Positions 8,850 to 18,374 of a stretch of DNA of 64,000 nucleotides are shown here, one piece after another (positions within the stretch are counted from its first letter, which is position 1; the number at the start of each line of letters is the position of its first letter). Origin of the DNA: Halogeometricum rufum (GTDB taxonomy: Archaea; Halobacteriota; Halobacteria; Halobacteriales; Haloferacaceae); the NCBI RefSeq assembly GCF_900112175.1, contig NZ_FOYT01000001.1, positions 372,001-436,000 of the forward strand, written 5' to 3'. The notes below the pieces were generated by a model that was not told the DNA's origin, searched no databases, and was given only the letters and a program-made list of their open reading frames with translations. Made by a program: the position numbers and the translations under genes.

Positions 8850-9518
8850 GTGTCACGACCCTCGACTCCCTTCTCGCATCTCGGGCGGGCGGCGTACTGT
8901 CCGCGTCAACTCCACTACGCGAAGCGACGCGACGACCACGAACCGCCGCCGGAGGTCGAAGCGGTCCGCGAACTGGCGTTCCGCTACGACGAGTTGCGGA
9001 CGGCCGCCGACGAGGAATTCGCCGACCTCCCCCTCGCCGTCGGGCCGACGACGTACCGCGCGAACCTCGAACGCCTCACCGCGCGGGACGACTGGGCGGA
9101 GTTGGCGGACCCCTCGCGACGCGACGTGTTCCTGCGCGGCCGCGACTGCCACGGGACCGCGCACAAGATTCTGGCCGGGGACCCGCCGACGCCGACGGTG
9201 GTCTCGCCGGGGTCGCCGCCGGACCGCGGCGTCTGGGAACCGCAGCGCGTCCGGGCCGTCGCCGTCGCCAAGGCGGTGGCGTGGGAGCGAGAGCGCGAGA
9301 TTCCGCGCGCGCTGGTCGAGTACCCCGCCCACGGCGTCGTCCGGACGGTCCGGCTGACGACCCGGAACGCGGGTGCCTACCGGCGGACGCTGTGGACCGT
9401 CCGGCAGATGGACGGCGTCCCGCCGCGCGTGCGCGACTCCGCGAAGTGCGCCGCCTGCGAGTACCGCGAGTCCTGCGGGACGAAGACGCGGTCGCTGAAG
9501 ACGCTGCTGGGACTGTGA
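8850..9518 (+). CDS. Cas4/Dna2-like Fe-S nuclease-type protein
   Basis: A 222-residue protein with the Cas4/AddB-type cysteine arrangement: one N-terminal Cys in AAYCPRQLHYAKRRDD and three near the C-terminus (CAACEYRESCG), which could ligate a 4Fe-4S cluster. The RecB-type core is weak; ALVEYPAHGVVRTVRLT may hold the catalytic Glu but no clear ExK is visible. No CRISPR array or other cas gene lies nearby, so a role in general DNA repair or an inactive relative is more likely than CRISPR adaptation. The start is GTG at 8850. Confidence 0.7.
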   Translation: MSRPSTPFSHLGRAAYCPRQLHYAKRRDDHEPPPEVEAVRELAFRYDELRTAADEEFADLPLAVGPTTYRANLERLTARDDWAELADPSRRDVFLRGRDCHGTAHKILAGDPPTPTVVSPGSPPDRGVWEPQRVRAVAVAKAVAWEREREIPRALVEYPAHGVVRTVRLTTRNAGAYRRTLWTVRQMDGVPPRVRDSAKCAACEYRESCGTKTRSLKTLLGL

Positions 9519-9546
9519 CGCGGACGCGACGCGGCCGCGCGGTTCA

Positions 9547-10173
9547 TCAGTCTTCGACCGTCGGTGCCGCGCCGACGCGGTCCGTCAACCACGACTCGAT
9601 GGCGTCGGCCATCGCGCCGCGGCGGTGAATCACGTTCCGTTCCGGGTCCACGACCGTGCTCTCGACGCCGCCCGGCGCCTCGCCGGCGTCGAGGACGGCG
9701 CCGACGGCCGCCCGGAGCGTCGCGTCCAGGTGGTCCGGGTTCGTCACGCTCGGGGCACCGCTCCGGTTCGCACTCGTCGCGGTCACCGGCCGGCCGGCGC
9801 GGCGGTAGAAGTCGAGCGTCACCTCGTAGTCGGGGACGCGGAGGCCGACGCGGTCACGGCCCGCGGTGAGGACGTCCGGGAGGTCGGGGCCGCGTTCGAC
9901 GACGACGGTGACGGGGCCGGGGAGGAACCGCGCCGCGAACCGTGCTTCGAGGTCGGTGAGTCGGACGTACTCCCGCGCGGTGGTCACGTCGGGCACGCCG
10001 ACGGAGAGCGGTTTCTCGCGGGGGCGACCCTTCAGTTCGAACACGCGTTCGACTGCGTCGGCGTCCGTCGCGTCGGCGCCGAGACCGTAGACCGTCTCGG
10101 TCGGATAGACGACTGTCTCGCCCGCGCGGATGGCCGCGGCGGCGGCGTCGATGGCTTCGTCGAGGTCCGGCAT
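9547..10173 (-). CDS. L-threonylcarbamoyladenylate synthase (Sua5/YrdC)
   Basis: The 208-residue enzyme makes threonylcarbamoyl-AMP from threonine, bicarbonate and ATP, the first step of tRNA t6A37 formation. Visible motifs are AIRAGETVVYPTETVYGLGA, VFELKGRPREKPLSV, the basic binding patch after it, and SANRSGAPSVTNPDHL. The length fits the YrdC-domain-only form. It is a single gene divergent from no obvious partner. Confidence 0.93.
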   Translation of the reverse strand: MPDLDEAIDAAAAAIRAGETVVYPTETVYGLGADATDADAVERVFELKGRPREKPLSVGVPDVTTAREYVRLTDLEARFAARFLPGPVTVVVERGPDLPDVLTAGRDRVGLRVPDYEVTLDFYRRAGRPVTATSANRSGAPSVTNPDHLDATLRAAVGAVLDAGEAPGGVESTVVDPERNVIHRRGAMADAIESWLTDRVGAAPTVED

Positions 10174-10266
10174 CGCTCGTCGGAGGATGGTGGTGCGAGC
10201 CTAAGAGGGTGCCGAAGCGCCGACTCCGCGCGCCTGTCGACGGCCGGTGCGAGGACGCGCGGGCGA

Positions 10267-10776
10267 CTACGCGTGTTCGGCGACGGCGTCCGCGACGTCG
10301 TCGTAGTCGGGGAACTCGGGCCACTCCTGTGCGACCCACGCGTACTGCACCGTCCGGTCGCCGTCGACGAGGAAGACGGCCGGCCGGTGTTCGGTGACGC
10401 CGGTCATCCCGTCGAGGGGGTTCTCGATGCCGTACGCCTCGGCGACGCCCGCGCCGGGGTCCGAGTAGAGGCGCGCGTCCACGTCGCGTTCCGCGAGGAG
10501 CGTCTTGTGCTCGTACGGCGAGGAGATGGAGACGCCGACGACCTGAATCTGCTCTGGCAGGCCGTGGTCGCGGACCGCGTTCCAGAGGTACGTCGCGGGG
10601 AACGCGCCGTCCATCGGGTGGAACAGGAGCAGCACCGGCCCCTCGTCGGTGAGGTCCGAGAGCGCCACGTCCTCCCAGTACTCCTCGTCGACGAGAGGGC
10701 GCGTGAAGTCCGGCGCGGTGTCGCCCACCGCGGGGTGGTCCGACGCCGGCAGGTCGACGACTTCGAAGTCGACCAT
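10267..10776 (-). CDS. Redoxin-domain protein lacking cysteine
   Basis: A 169-residue peroxiredoxin-fold protein: HPAVGDTAPDFTRPLVD, then GPVLLLFHPMDGAFPATYLW, VVGVSISSPYEHKTLLAE and a C-terminal strand with FLVDGDRTVQYAWVA. The peroxidatic Cys expected after HPMDGAFP is absent, and there is no Cys in the whole chain, so ordinary peroxidase chemistry is unlikely. Its start overlaps the stop of the upstream glutaredoxin gene (ATGA), so the pair is one operon. Confidence 0.85.
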   Translation of the reverse strand: MVDFEVVDLPASDHPAVGDTAPDFTRPLVDEEYWEDVALSDLTDEGPVLLLFHPMDGAFPATYLWNAVRDHGLPEQIQVVGVSISSPYEHKTLLAERDVDARLYSDPGAGVAEAYGIENPLDGMTGVTEHRPAVFLVDGDRTVQYAWVAQEWPEFPDYDDVADAVAEHA

Positions 10777-11057
10777 CAGGCCGCACCTCCCTCGTCGACG
10801 CCCTCGCCGTAGGTGCGCTGCAGGTAGTCCACGATGTTGGCCGACTCGGACATCGTGACGCCCGTCTCGTCGTCGACGATGGCCGGGACGGTGCGCTTGC
10901 CCGAGATGCGCTTGACGACGTCGCGGTCCGAGTGCATCGGTTCGACGAACCGCGACTCGTAGGGGAGGTCCAGTTCCTGCAGGACGCGAACGACGCGCTC
11001 GCAGTAGGGGCACGCCTGGAGTCGATACAGCGTAATCGCCGGATTGTCGCCCGCCAT
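10776..11057 (-). CDS. Glutaredoxin / GST-N-like thioredoxin-fold protein
   Basis: A 93-residue protein with the glutaredoxin active site CPYC (C16, C19) after ITLYRLQA, the cis-Pro segment KRTVPAIVDD and the C-terminal SESANIVDYL helix. It probably reduces disulfides in the cytoplasm (haloarchaea use gamma-glutamylcysteine). It is the first gene of a two-gene operon with the cysteine-less redoxin. ATG at 11055-11057 gives the compact family length. Confidence 0.88.
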   Translation of the reverse strand: MAGDNPAITLYRLQACPYCERVVRVLQELDLPYESRFVEPMHSDRDVVKRISGKRTVPAIVDDETGVTMSESANIVDYLQRTYGEGVDEGGAA

Positions 11058-11203
11058 GCGCTCCGGTACGTCCGTGCCGTCCCTAAGCGCTTCGCCCCCG
11101 GAATCGCCCGCCGCCAGCGGCCGAAACGCGAAAAAACCACGAGTCAGTTCGGACCCGGTAGGGTAACTCTTAATTCCGGGGCCGGACAATTGGACGTATT
11201 TAC

Positions 11204-12649
11204 ATGGGTTTGTCGTCGCTCGTACCATCTATCGCTGCTCAGAATCGCCCTCCCGGGACCGCCGATGGAGCAGTGACCACTCAGACAGTCGACGCCGCGC
11301 GTGACGTGACCACGTTCGTGACCGGGGCGCTCCAGGCGCTTCCCATCAACGACACCAACATCACCCTCGCCGGCGTCGTCGCCATCGCCGTCCTCATCGG
11401 ACTGTCGGCGTTCTTCTCTTCGTCGGAGATAGCGATGTTCTCGCTGGCGAAACATCGCGTCGACTCGATGGTCGAACGCGGCGTGCCCGGCGCGGAAGTG
11501 GTGAGCGAGCTCAAATCCGACCCCCACCGACTGCTCGTCACCATCCTCGTCGGCAACAACATCGTCAACATCGCGATGTCCTCCATCGCCACGGCACTGG
11601 TCGGCATCTACTACGACCCCGGGCTGGCGGTGCTCATCTCGACGTTCGGCATCACCACCCTCGTCCTCCTGTTCGGCGAGAGCGCGCCGAAGTCGTACGC
11701 CGTCGAGAACACGGAGTCGTGGGCGCTCCGCATCGGTCGCCCGCTGAAGTACTCCGAGTACCTGCTGCTCCCGTTAGTCGTCTTCTTCGACTACCTGACG
11801 CGCGTCATCAACAAGGTGACCGGCGGCCGGTCGGCCATCGAGACGTCGTACATCACGCGCGACGAGATTCAGGACCTCATCGAGACGGGCGAACGCGAGG
11901 GCGTCATCGAGGAAGAGGAACGGGAGATGCTCGACCGCATCTTCCGGTTCAACAAGACAATCGCCAAGGAGGTGATGACGCCGCGTCTGGACGTGACCGC
12001 CGTCCCCAAGGACGCCCCCGTGGACGAGGCCATCGAGACGTGCGTCCAGTCGGACCACGAACGCGTCCCGGTGTACGAGGGCAACCTCGACAACATCATC
12101 GGCATCGTCAACCTCCGGGACCTGGTCCGCGCGAAGTACTACGGCGAGGGCGACAGCAAACTGGCCGACATCGTCCAGCCGACGCTGCACGTCCCCGAGT
12201 CGAAGAACGTGGACGAACTGCTGGCGGAGATACAGGACAACCGCCTCCAGATGGTCATCGTCATCGACGAGTTCGGGACCACCGAGGGCCTCATCACGCT
12301 CGAAGACATGGTCGAGGAGATCGTCGGCGACATCCTCGAAGACGACGAGGAGGAGGCGTTCGAGTTCGTCAACGACCGCGAGACGCTCGTCCGCGGCGAG
12401 GTCAACATCGACGAGGTGAACGAGGTGCTGGAACTCGACCTGCCCGAGGGCGAGGAGTTCGAGACGCTGGCCGGGTTCATCTTCAACCGCGCCGGCCGCC
12501 TCGTCGAAGAGGGCGAAGAGATAGCGTACGAGGGCGTCACCATCCGCATCGAGCAGGTGGACAACACGCGCATCATGAAGGCGCGCATCACCGTCGACGA
12601 GACGTACGAGGCGGAGACGGAGACCGAAGCCGAGATAGAGCCCGAGTAG
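11204..12649 (+). CDS. CNNM-domain/CBS-pair membrane protein (hemolysin C family)
   Basis: The 481-residue protein has a four-helix CNNM (DUF21) membrane domain (about 45-220, TLAGVVAIAVLIGLSAFFSS; VGIYYDPGLAVLISTFGITT), a CBS pair (about 250-375, EVMTPRLDVTAVP; IVIDEFGTTEGLITLEDMVE) and a CorC_HlyC C-terminal domain (about 395-465). Relatives act in Mg2+/Co2+ efflux or homeostasis, with CBS domains sensing nucleotides. TATA-like gtatttaca precedes the start closely, so the mRNA is nearly leaderless. Confidence 0.92.
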   Translation: MGLSSLVPSIAAQNRPPGTADGAVTTQTVDAARDVTTFVTGALQALPINDTNITLAGVVAIAVLIGLSAFFSSSEIAMFSLAKHRVDSMVERGVPGAEVVSELKSDPHRLLVTILVGNNIVNIAMSSIATALVGIYYDPGLAVLISTFGITTLVLLFGESAPKSYAVENTESWALRIGRPLKYSEYLLLPLVVFFDYLTRVINKVTGGRSAIETSYITRDEIQDLIETGEREGVIEEEEREMLDRIFRFNKTIAKEVMTPRLDVTAVPKDAPVDEAIETCVQSDHERVPVYEGNLDNIIGIVNLRDLVRAKYYGEGDSKLADIVQPTLHVPESKNVDELLAEIQDNRLQMVIVIDEFGTTEGLITLEDMVEEIVGDILEDDEEEAFEFVNDRETLVRGEVNIDEVNEVLELDLPEGEEFETLAGFIFNRAGRLVEEGEEIAYEGVTIRIEQVDNTRIMKARITVDETYEAETETEAEIEPE

Positions 12650-12705
12650 ACGCGGCGCGTCCTTCCGCCCGGTCCCCGCCCTCCGCGGGTGGGACGCGAA
12701 CGGCC

Positions 12706-13908
12706 TCAGACGCCGAGCAGGAACGACACGGCACGGAAGCCGCCGTAGGAGACGACGAACGCGAGTGCGAGCGACCCGGCCCACGCGAGGACCGTCTTCA
12801 CCATCTTCTCTCGACTGACGCCCGCACCGCCCGCGGCGTATCCGCTGCCGACGATGGCGCTGACGATTATCTCGTTGAACGAGACGGGGATGCCGAGCGC
12901 CACGGCCGTCTGCGCGATGGCGAACGAGGGAATCATCGCCGCGATGGACCGCCGCGGCCCGAGCGACGAGTAGTCCTGCGCGAGCGCCTTTATCATCCGC
13001 GGCGCGCCCGTCCACGACCCGACGAGCAGACCGAGGCCGCCGCCGGCGAGGAGAGCGGGTAGCGGGATGGTCACGGCGTCCAACAGCGGGACCAGCGGCC
13101 CGATGGCGAGGCCGACCTGACTCCCGCCCGCCGAGAACGCGACGAGGCCGCCGAGGACGAGGAGGAACCGGCGCTGTCCCCGCGCCTCGTCGCGGTACAT
13201 CGACTGCCCGACGGCCCCGACGGCGAGGAGGGCGAGCGCCGCGGTGGCGAGCACGCGACCGAGGCCGGGGCCGACCAGTTCGGCCGACGGGAGCGACCGG
13301 ACGACGAACTCGGCGATGGACCCGGCGGCGGCGTCGGCGGTGCCGAGGACGGCGAAGTCGACGTTGGCGACGATGACGCCGACGACGCCGCCGAGGAGGG
13401 GGACGGCGACGCGTTCGGGCACCCGGTCGCTGCGGAGGAGGCGCGCCGTCGCGTACGCCGTGCCGCCGCCGACGAACGGCGTGAGCACCCACAGCGACAC
13501 GATCTGTTGGTACTTCGCCCACGCGGGCAGGCCGCCGTTGGCGAGTCCGACGCCGACGACGGCCCCGGTGACGGTGAACGCGGTGGCGATGGGGTAGCCC
13601 GCGAAGACGCCGAGGGCGACGAGGCCGGCGGCGACGATGAGGGCGACGGTGGCTGCCGTCGCCGTCAACACGTTGCCGACGACGAGTTCGTTGCCGACGG
13701 CCTGCGTGACGTTCGCCCCCTGCAGGAACGCGCCGGCGAAGCCGAGGAGGCCGACGACGAACCCCGCACGCATGACGGAGATGGCGTTGGCGCCGACCGC
13801 GGGCGCGAACGGCGTCGACCCCGACGACCCGGCGCCGATGGCCCACGCCATGAACAGACTCGCGAGTGCGGCGACGACGAACGTGGCGAGCGTCCCGGTG
13901 GCGACCAT
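12706..13908 (-). CDS. PiT-family inorganic phosphate transporter
   Basis: The 400-residue polytopic protein matches the PiT/PHO-4 family. It shows the duplicated signature: GANVTQAVGNELVVG in the first half and a second-half counterpart around YAAGGAGVSREKMVKTVLAW. The family transports phosphate with H+, Na+ or as a metal-phosphate complex. It follows, two bases apart, a 59-residue membrane protein, so the two are probably cotranscribed. Confidence 0.9.
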   Translation of the reverse strand: MVATGTLATFVVAALASLFMAWAIGAGSSGSTPFAPAVGANAISVMRAGFVVGLLGFAGAFLQGANVTQAVGNELVVGNVLTATAATVALIVAAGLVALGVFAGYPIATAFTVTGAVVGVGLANGGLPAWAKYQQIVSLWVLTPFVGGGTAYATARLLRSDRVPERVAVPLLGGVVGVIVANVDFAVLGTADAAAGSIAEFVVRSLPSAELVGPGLGRVLATAALALLAVGAVGQSMYRDEARGQRRFLLVLGGLVAFSAGGSQVGLAIGPLVPLLDAVTIPLPALLAGGGLGLLVGSWTGAPRMIKALAQDYSSLGPRRSIAAMIPSFAIAQTAVALGIPVSFNEIIVSAIVGSGYAAGGAGVSREKMVKTVLAWAGSLALAFVVSYGGFRAVSFLLGV

Positions 13909-13910
13909 CG

Positions 13911-14090
13911 CTACTCCTTACCGTAGCCGTCGTCGTAGCCCTCGCGTAACCCGAGGAGCGTCCGACGGACGAACAGGTAGCCGAAGAAGACGAACAACAG
14001 CAGTAAGACGACGAACCCGACGAATATCGGGTTGGTCAGGACGAAGTCGACGGCGTCGCCGAGGAGGCCCTGGAGCGGACGGGCGGACAT
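13911..14090 (-). CDS. Small single-pass membrane protein upstream of PiT
   Basis: A 59-residue protein with one strong helix (NPIFVGFVVLLLLFVFFGYL) and a charged C-terminus LREGYDDGYGKE. It ends just before the PiT start, and small partners in this position are frequent for haloarchaeal PiT genes. A role in transporter assembly or regulation is inference. Confidence 0.7.
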   Translation of the reverse strand: MSARPLQGLLGDAVDFVLTNPIFVGFVVLLLLFVFFGYLFVRRTLLGLREGYDDGYGKE

Positions 14091-14197
14091 GCGCGGGCCT
14101 TTCTTGGGCGCGGGTAAAGCCGTTTCGCCGTCGGGCGACGCGACCGGTTCTCGCGAGGAGAAGACTCATCACCCCGGATGCGGAATCGGGGGACGAG

Positions 14198-15193
14198 ATG
14201 GCCGACATCCTCCCCACTCGGCCCGACCCCCCCTCCGAGGAGGACAAGGAGCCTCGCGTCGTCGGCCTCGACAGCGACGAGGTGTCGGACCTGCTCTCCG
14301 CTATCTCCTCGGAGACGGCTCGGACGATGCTCTCAGCCCTCCACGACGAACCCGCGACGCCCTCCGAACTCGCAGACCGGGTGGATACCTCCATCCAGAA
14401 CGCCCAGTACCACCTCGGAAAGCTCGAAGACGCCGACCTCATCGAACCCGGCGGCACCGCCTACTCCGAGAAGGGTCGCGAGATGACCGTCTACACGCCG
14501 GCCGACCGCGCACTCGTCGTCGTCGCCGGCGGCGAAGACGACACCAGCGGCCTCCAGTCGGTGCTCGCGCAACTGCTCGGCGGCCTCGGCGTCGTCGCAC
14601 TCGGCAGCGTCGTCGTCGAGCGACTCACGCGGACCGGCGCGGGACCGGACGTCTCGCTGGCCGAGACGGGCGGCGACGGCGGTGCCGCGGGCGGCGCGGC
14701 GAACGCCACGGCGGCCACGGCGACGGCGGAGCCGACGGCCGAACCGACCGCGACGGCCGCGGAGACGCCGGCACCGACGGCCGAACCGACCGCGACGGCC
14801 GAACCCGCGGGAACGCCGACCGGGACGGGCGACGGCGGTGGCGGCGGGTTCAACATCGCCGAGGCGACGGAGACGGCGACGCCGCAGGCCACCGGAACGG
14901 AGGCGGCGGGCGACGCGACGGTGACGGAGTCCGCGCGGACGATTACCGAGTCGGCGGCGACGGAGACGCCGCAGGCGACGGGTGCGCCGACGGCGGAGCC
15001 GACGGTGACCGCCGCGGCGGAGGCGACTCGGACGGCGACCGAAGCGGTCCGGACGACTGCCGAGACGACGGTGCTCTCCGGCGGTGACCCCGGCGTGACG
15101 AGCGTGGCCGCGCTCTCGCCCGGGGAACTGTTCTTCCTCGGCGGCGTCGTCACGCTGGTCTTCACGACCGCGTACTGGTGGCTGAGAAGCTAA
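14198..15193 (+). CDS. Membrane-anchored ArsR-like winged-helix regulator
   Basis: The 331-residue protein has an N-terminal ArsR-type winged helix (about 25-95, ISSETARTMLSALHDEPATP; NAQYHLGKLEDADLI). A hydrophobic stretch (LAQLLGGLGVVALGSVVVE) comes next, then a long Ala/Thr/Pro/Glu low-complexity linker with TAEPTATAE-type repeats, and a C-terminal helix ELFFLGGVVTLVFTTAYWWL. Haloarchaea have many such membrane-tethered HTH proteins; the ligand is unknown. It is divergent from the PiT pair. Confidence 0.85.
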   Translation: MADILPTRPDPPSEEDKEPRVVGLDSDEVSDLLSAISSETARTMLSALHDEPATPSELADRVDTSIQNAQYHLGKLEDADLIEPGGTAYSEKGREMTVYTPADRALVVVAGGEDDTSGLQSVLAQLLGGLGVVALGSVVVERLTRTGAGPDVSLAETGGDGGAAGGAANATAATATAEPTAEPTATAAETPAPTAEPTATAEPAGTPTGTGDGGGGGFNIAEATETATPQATGTEAAGDATVTESARTITESAATETPQATGAPTAEPTVTAAAEATRTATEAVRTTAETTVLSGGDPGVTSVAALSPGELFFLGGVVTLVFTTAYWWLRS

Positions 15194-15481
15194 AAGCACC
15201 ATTTGACTCTACGATGCGTATATGGACCGAGCGTCCCACGGTGCAACTGCGAGGTCTCACGGTGCTTCGGCCCTCCCCCCGAACCGAGCGTCGGGCGCGG
15301 TGACGCGGACGGGACACCCTCCCTCCCCCCACGTCCCGTTCGCCGACGACTGCCCCCCCTCACCGACCACCCCCTGCGCCCACGCCCGCTGACACGCCGT
15401 GAGGCCTGCACTCCCCCCTCCACACGGTGTCGCCTCCCCCGGCGCACCGACGTTTTCTGCACGGCGAGCGACCGCGTCAGA
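15194..15481. other. Gene-free spacer, C-rich
   Basis: Pyrimidine-rich spacer (runs of c such as gccctccccccc and tgccccccctc) between convergent genes. No gene or clear hairpin is seen. Confidence 0.5.
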
Positions 15482-16003
15482 CTACTCCGCCGGCGGAATC
15501 GTGAACGTCTCGAACGTGTCCCCTTCGACGGTGACGAGTCGACCCGTCACGCCGCCGTCCGTCATCTCCTCCAGTTCCGCGTGCGCCGCGCGGTGGCCGC
15601 GCGGTTGCGCGTGGCTGCCGGGGTTCAGCAGCGTCACCTCCCCCGAGGCGTCGAACGTCGGCCGGTGACTGTGCCCGAACAGGACCACGTCGGCGTCGCG
15701 TTCGCGTCCGAACATCGACAGCGGCATCCGACCGCCGCCGCGACGGGTGTGCGTCGCCGCGAACGTCAGTCCCGCGAAGGTGAACGTGCGCGCCTCCGGG
15801 AGTCTGTCGCGGACGTCGGCGTCGTCGTTGTTCCCGTACACCCCGAGTAGGCGCGACGACTCGTCCTCGAACGCGTCGAGGACCTCGCCCCGCATGAAGT
15901 CGCCGAGGTGGACGACGGACTCCGCCTCGCGGACGGCGTCCAGCGTCCGGCCGGTGAGGCGGTGCGAACTCGTACTGTGCGTGTCGGAGACGACGGTCAG
16001 CAT
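15482..16003 (-). CDS. YfcE/MJ0936-type metallophosphoesterase
   Basis: The 173-residue enzyme has the calcineurin-like set: SDTHS (residues 6-10), HLGDFM, GNNDD, the ATHTRRGG segment and the final GHSHRP motif, then LLNPGSHAQPRG. These ligate two metal ions. Family members hydrolyse phosphodiesters such as cyclic nucleotides; the physiological substrate is unknown. It is divergent from the CDF transporter gene. Confidence 0.92.
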   Translation of the reverse strand: MLTVVSDTHSTSSHRLTGRTLDAVREAESVVHLGDFMRGEVLDAFEDESSRLLGVYGNNDDADVRDRLPEARTFTFAGLTFAATHTRRGGGRMPLSMFGRERDADVVLFGHSHRPTFDASGEVTLLNPGSHAQPRGHRAAHAELEEMTDGGVTGRLVTVEGDTFETFTIPPAE

Positions 16004-16179
16004 CGCCCGAGGCTACGAACCGCAGGGTCAGGAACGTTCCGCTCCGCTCCGGGCGTCTCGTCGTCGAGTGCGTTCGGCTTCGACTCGACGGCAGTCGGTC
16101 TCGACTCGGTGCCGCCTCGCCCGCCGGGCCGGTGTGCGTCTGTGGAAACGCTCTTACGGGAGACGCAAGAGGTGTGAGT

Positions 16180-17121
16180 ATGGCAGGTAGCAGAGGCGTC
16201 GTCATCGCAGCCCTCGTCGCGAACGGCGCCATCGCGGTTCTGAAGTTCCTCGGCTTCCTCCTCACCGGGAGTCCCTCGATGCTGTCGGAGACGTACCACT
16301 CCATCTCCGACACCGGGAACCAGGTGTTCCTCCTCGTCGGCATCCGGTACAGCGGGAAGGAAGCGAGCCGAGCGCACCCGTTCGGCTACGGGAAGGCACA
16401 GTTCTTCTACTCGTTTCTCGTCTCGGTGTTGCTGTTCGGCATCGCCGGGTGGGAGTCGCTGAAACACGGCTACGAGGCCATCGTCCACGGCGGCCACGCC
16501 CTCGGCGGACTGGTGTCGTTCGCGGGCTACACGTTCCCCGGGTGGTACGTCAACGTCGTCGTCCTCGTCGGCGCCATCGCCTTCGAGAGTTACGCGATGA
16601 AGAAGGCCGCGGCCGAACTCCGGCGACAGATACGCGAGTACGAGTGGGACGGCGTCGTCGACGCGTTCCGAAAGACGAGCGACGTGACGACGCTGACGGC
16701 GTTCACCGAGGACGGCATCGCCCTCCTCGGCGCCGGCATCGCCCTCGTGGGCGTCGTCCTCACCGAGGTGACGGGCAACTACATCTACGACGCCGTCAGC
16801 GCCGCGGTCATCGGCGTCCTCCTGATGGGGTTCGCGCTCGCCCTCGCGTGGGAGAACAAGCGGCTCCTCCTCGGTGAGAGCCTCCCGAACGACGTCGAGA
16901 AGCGACTCCGCGAGGTCGTTCTGGCTCACCCCGGCGTCGTCCACGTCGACAACTTCCGGACGGTCCACGTCGGCCCGGAGAAGGTGCTCGTCAACGCCGA
17001 CATCAGCTTCGATTCAGGCCTCGACACCGCTGACTTGGACGACGACATCTCGGCGATAGAGCGGAAGATGAAGGCCGAGGACAAACGGGTGAAGTTCGTC
17101 TACATCGAGCCCGAACTGTAG
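16180..17121 (+). CDS. Cation diffusion facilitator (CDF) transporter
   Basis: The 313-residue protein has CDF features: LSETYHSISDTGNQVFLLVG and HPFGYGKAQFFYSFLVSVLL in the first helices, FTEDGIALLGAGIALVGVVL in a later helix, and a cytoplasmic dimerisation domain from about residue 220 (VLAHPGVVHVDNFRTVHVGP). CDF proteins export Zn2+, Mn2+ or Fe2+ using proton exchange; the metal is not decidable. It is a single gene. Confidence 0.92.
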   Translation: MAGSRGVVIAALVANGAIAVLKFLGFLLTGSPSMLSETYHSISDTGNQVFLLVGIRYSGKEASRAHPFGYGKAQFFYSFLVSVLLFGIAGWESLKHGYEAIVHGGHALGGLVSFAGYTFPGWYVNVVVLVGAIAFESYAMKKAAAELRRQIREYEWDGVVDAFRKTSDVTTLTAFTEDGIALLGAGIALVGVVLTEVTGNYIYDAVSAAVIGVLLMGFALALAWENKRLLLGESLPNDVEKRLREVVLAHPGVVHVDNFRTVHVGPEKVLVNADISFDSGLDTADLDDDISAIERKMKAEDKRVKFVYIEPEL

Positions 17122-17137
17122 CCGAGAGCGCTCGGCC

Positions 17138-18166
17138 TCAGCGCTCGGCCATCGCCGACTCGATTCGTTCTATCGCCGCGTCCACGTCGTCGGCAGACAC
17201 GTCGAGGTGGGTACAGAACCGCGTGAGATAGTCGCCGTGCGCGCCGCCGAGGACCCCCGCGTCCTCGCAGACGTCGACGAACTCGTCGGCCGAGAGGCCC
17301 ACCTCGTCCGTGAACACCTGCACGATGTTCGTGTCGGGGGCGGGGGCGCGCAGGCCGTCGACGGCGTCCAACCCCTCGGCGAGACGCGCGGCGTTGGCGT
17401 GGTCGTCGGCCAGTCGGTCGACGTTGTCGAGGGCCGCCAGTCCGGGGGCGGCGATTATCCCCGCCTGCCGCATCCCGCCGCCGAACAGTTTGCGGACGCG
17501 ACGGGCGCGTTCGACGTACTCCTCGCTGCCGGCGAGCATCGACCCGACGGGCGCGCCGAGGCCCTTCGAGAGGCAGAACATCACCGAGTCCACCTCGCGC
17601 GTCATTCGCTCGGGGTCGACGTCGAGGGCGACGCAGGCGTTGAACAGGCGCGCCCCGTCGAGGTGGACCGGCACGCCGAGTTCGTGGGCGGCGTCGGCGG
17701 CGGCGTCGATGGTCTCGGGCGGGACGGCGACGCCGCCCCGGGCGTTGTGAGTGTTCTCCAGTGCGAGCAGACCGGTCCCGGCCTCGTGGAGACTCTCGGC
17801 GACGTAGCCCGCGCGGACCTGTTCGGGCGCGGGCGCGGCGGCGTCGCCGCCGTCGAACGAGCGGACCTGCAGTCCCGAGAGTTGCGCGAGGCCGCCGAGT
17901 TCCCACTTGTAGACGTGCGCCTGTTCGTCCAACAGCACCTCCTGCCCGCGGTCGGTGTGGACGCGGGCGGCTATCTGGTTGCCCATCGTCCCCGTCGGGA
18001 CGTACAGGGCCGCCTCCATCCCGACTCGCTCGGCCGCGGTCGCTTCGAGTTCGTTCACCGTCGGGTCGTCGCCGTACACGTCGTCGCCGACGGGCGCGTC
18101 GCGCGCGGCGTCGCGCATCGCTTCGGACGGCCGCGTCACCGTGTCGCTGCGAAGGTCGATAGCCAT
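17138..18166 (-). CDS. Low-specificity threonine aldolase
   Basis: A 342-residue PLP fold-type I enzyme that splits threonine/allo-threonine to glycine and acetaldehyde. The N-terminal DLRSDTVTRP is the family hallmark; GDDVYGDDP, PTGTMGNQIA, the HLDGARLFNA aspartate and CLSKGLGAPVGS with the PLP lysine K201 are all present. The length is standard. It is convergent with the CDF gene, 16 bases apart. Confidence 0.95.
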   Translation of the reverse strand: MAIDLRSDTVTRPSEAMRDAARDAPVGDDVYGDDPTVNELEATAAERVGMEAALYVPTGTMGNQIAARVHTDRGQEVLLDEQAHVYKWELGGLAQLSGLQVRSFDGGDAAAPAPEQVRAGYVAESLHEAGTGLLALENTHNARGGVAVPPETIDAAADAAHELGVPVHLDGARLFNACVALDVDPERMTREVDSVMFCLSKGLGAPVGSMLAGSEEYVERARRVRKLFGGGMRQAGIIAAPGLAALDNVDRLADDHANAARLAEGLDAVDGLRAPAPDTNIVQVFTDEVGLSADEFVDVCEDAGVLGGAHGDYLTRFCTHLDVSADDVDAAIERIESAMAER

Positions 18167-18374
18167 GCAGAGAGCATCTCTGTCGGTCGTGTTATAGACG
18201 GTGGTCGCGGCGGTCCGGGCGGGTGAGACGACCGTCGAGCGTCGGCGTGCGGTGTCGTGGTCGCCCCACGTCGGGCGGCCGGCCGTCGTCTCTCGGCCCC
18301 GGTGGCGGCGACCGTTCTTCGGCGGTCGCTGTCGCTCTCGGGTCGGAGCGTCGAAAGAAAGGTGAAGCGCTGAG

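Noticed and set aside
8850-9518. Cas4-like gene as part of a CRISPR-Cas locus
   Set aside because: No cas1, cas2, effector gene or repeat array occurs anywhere in the window.
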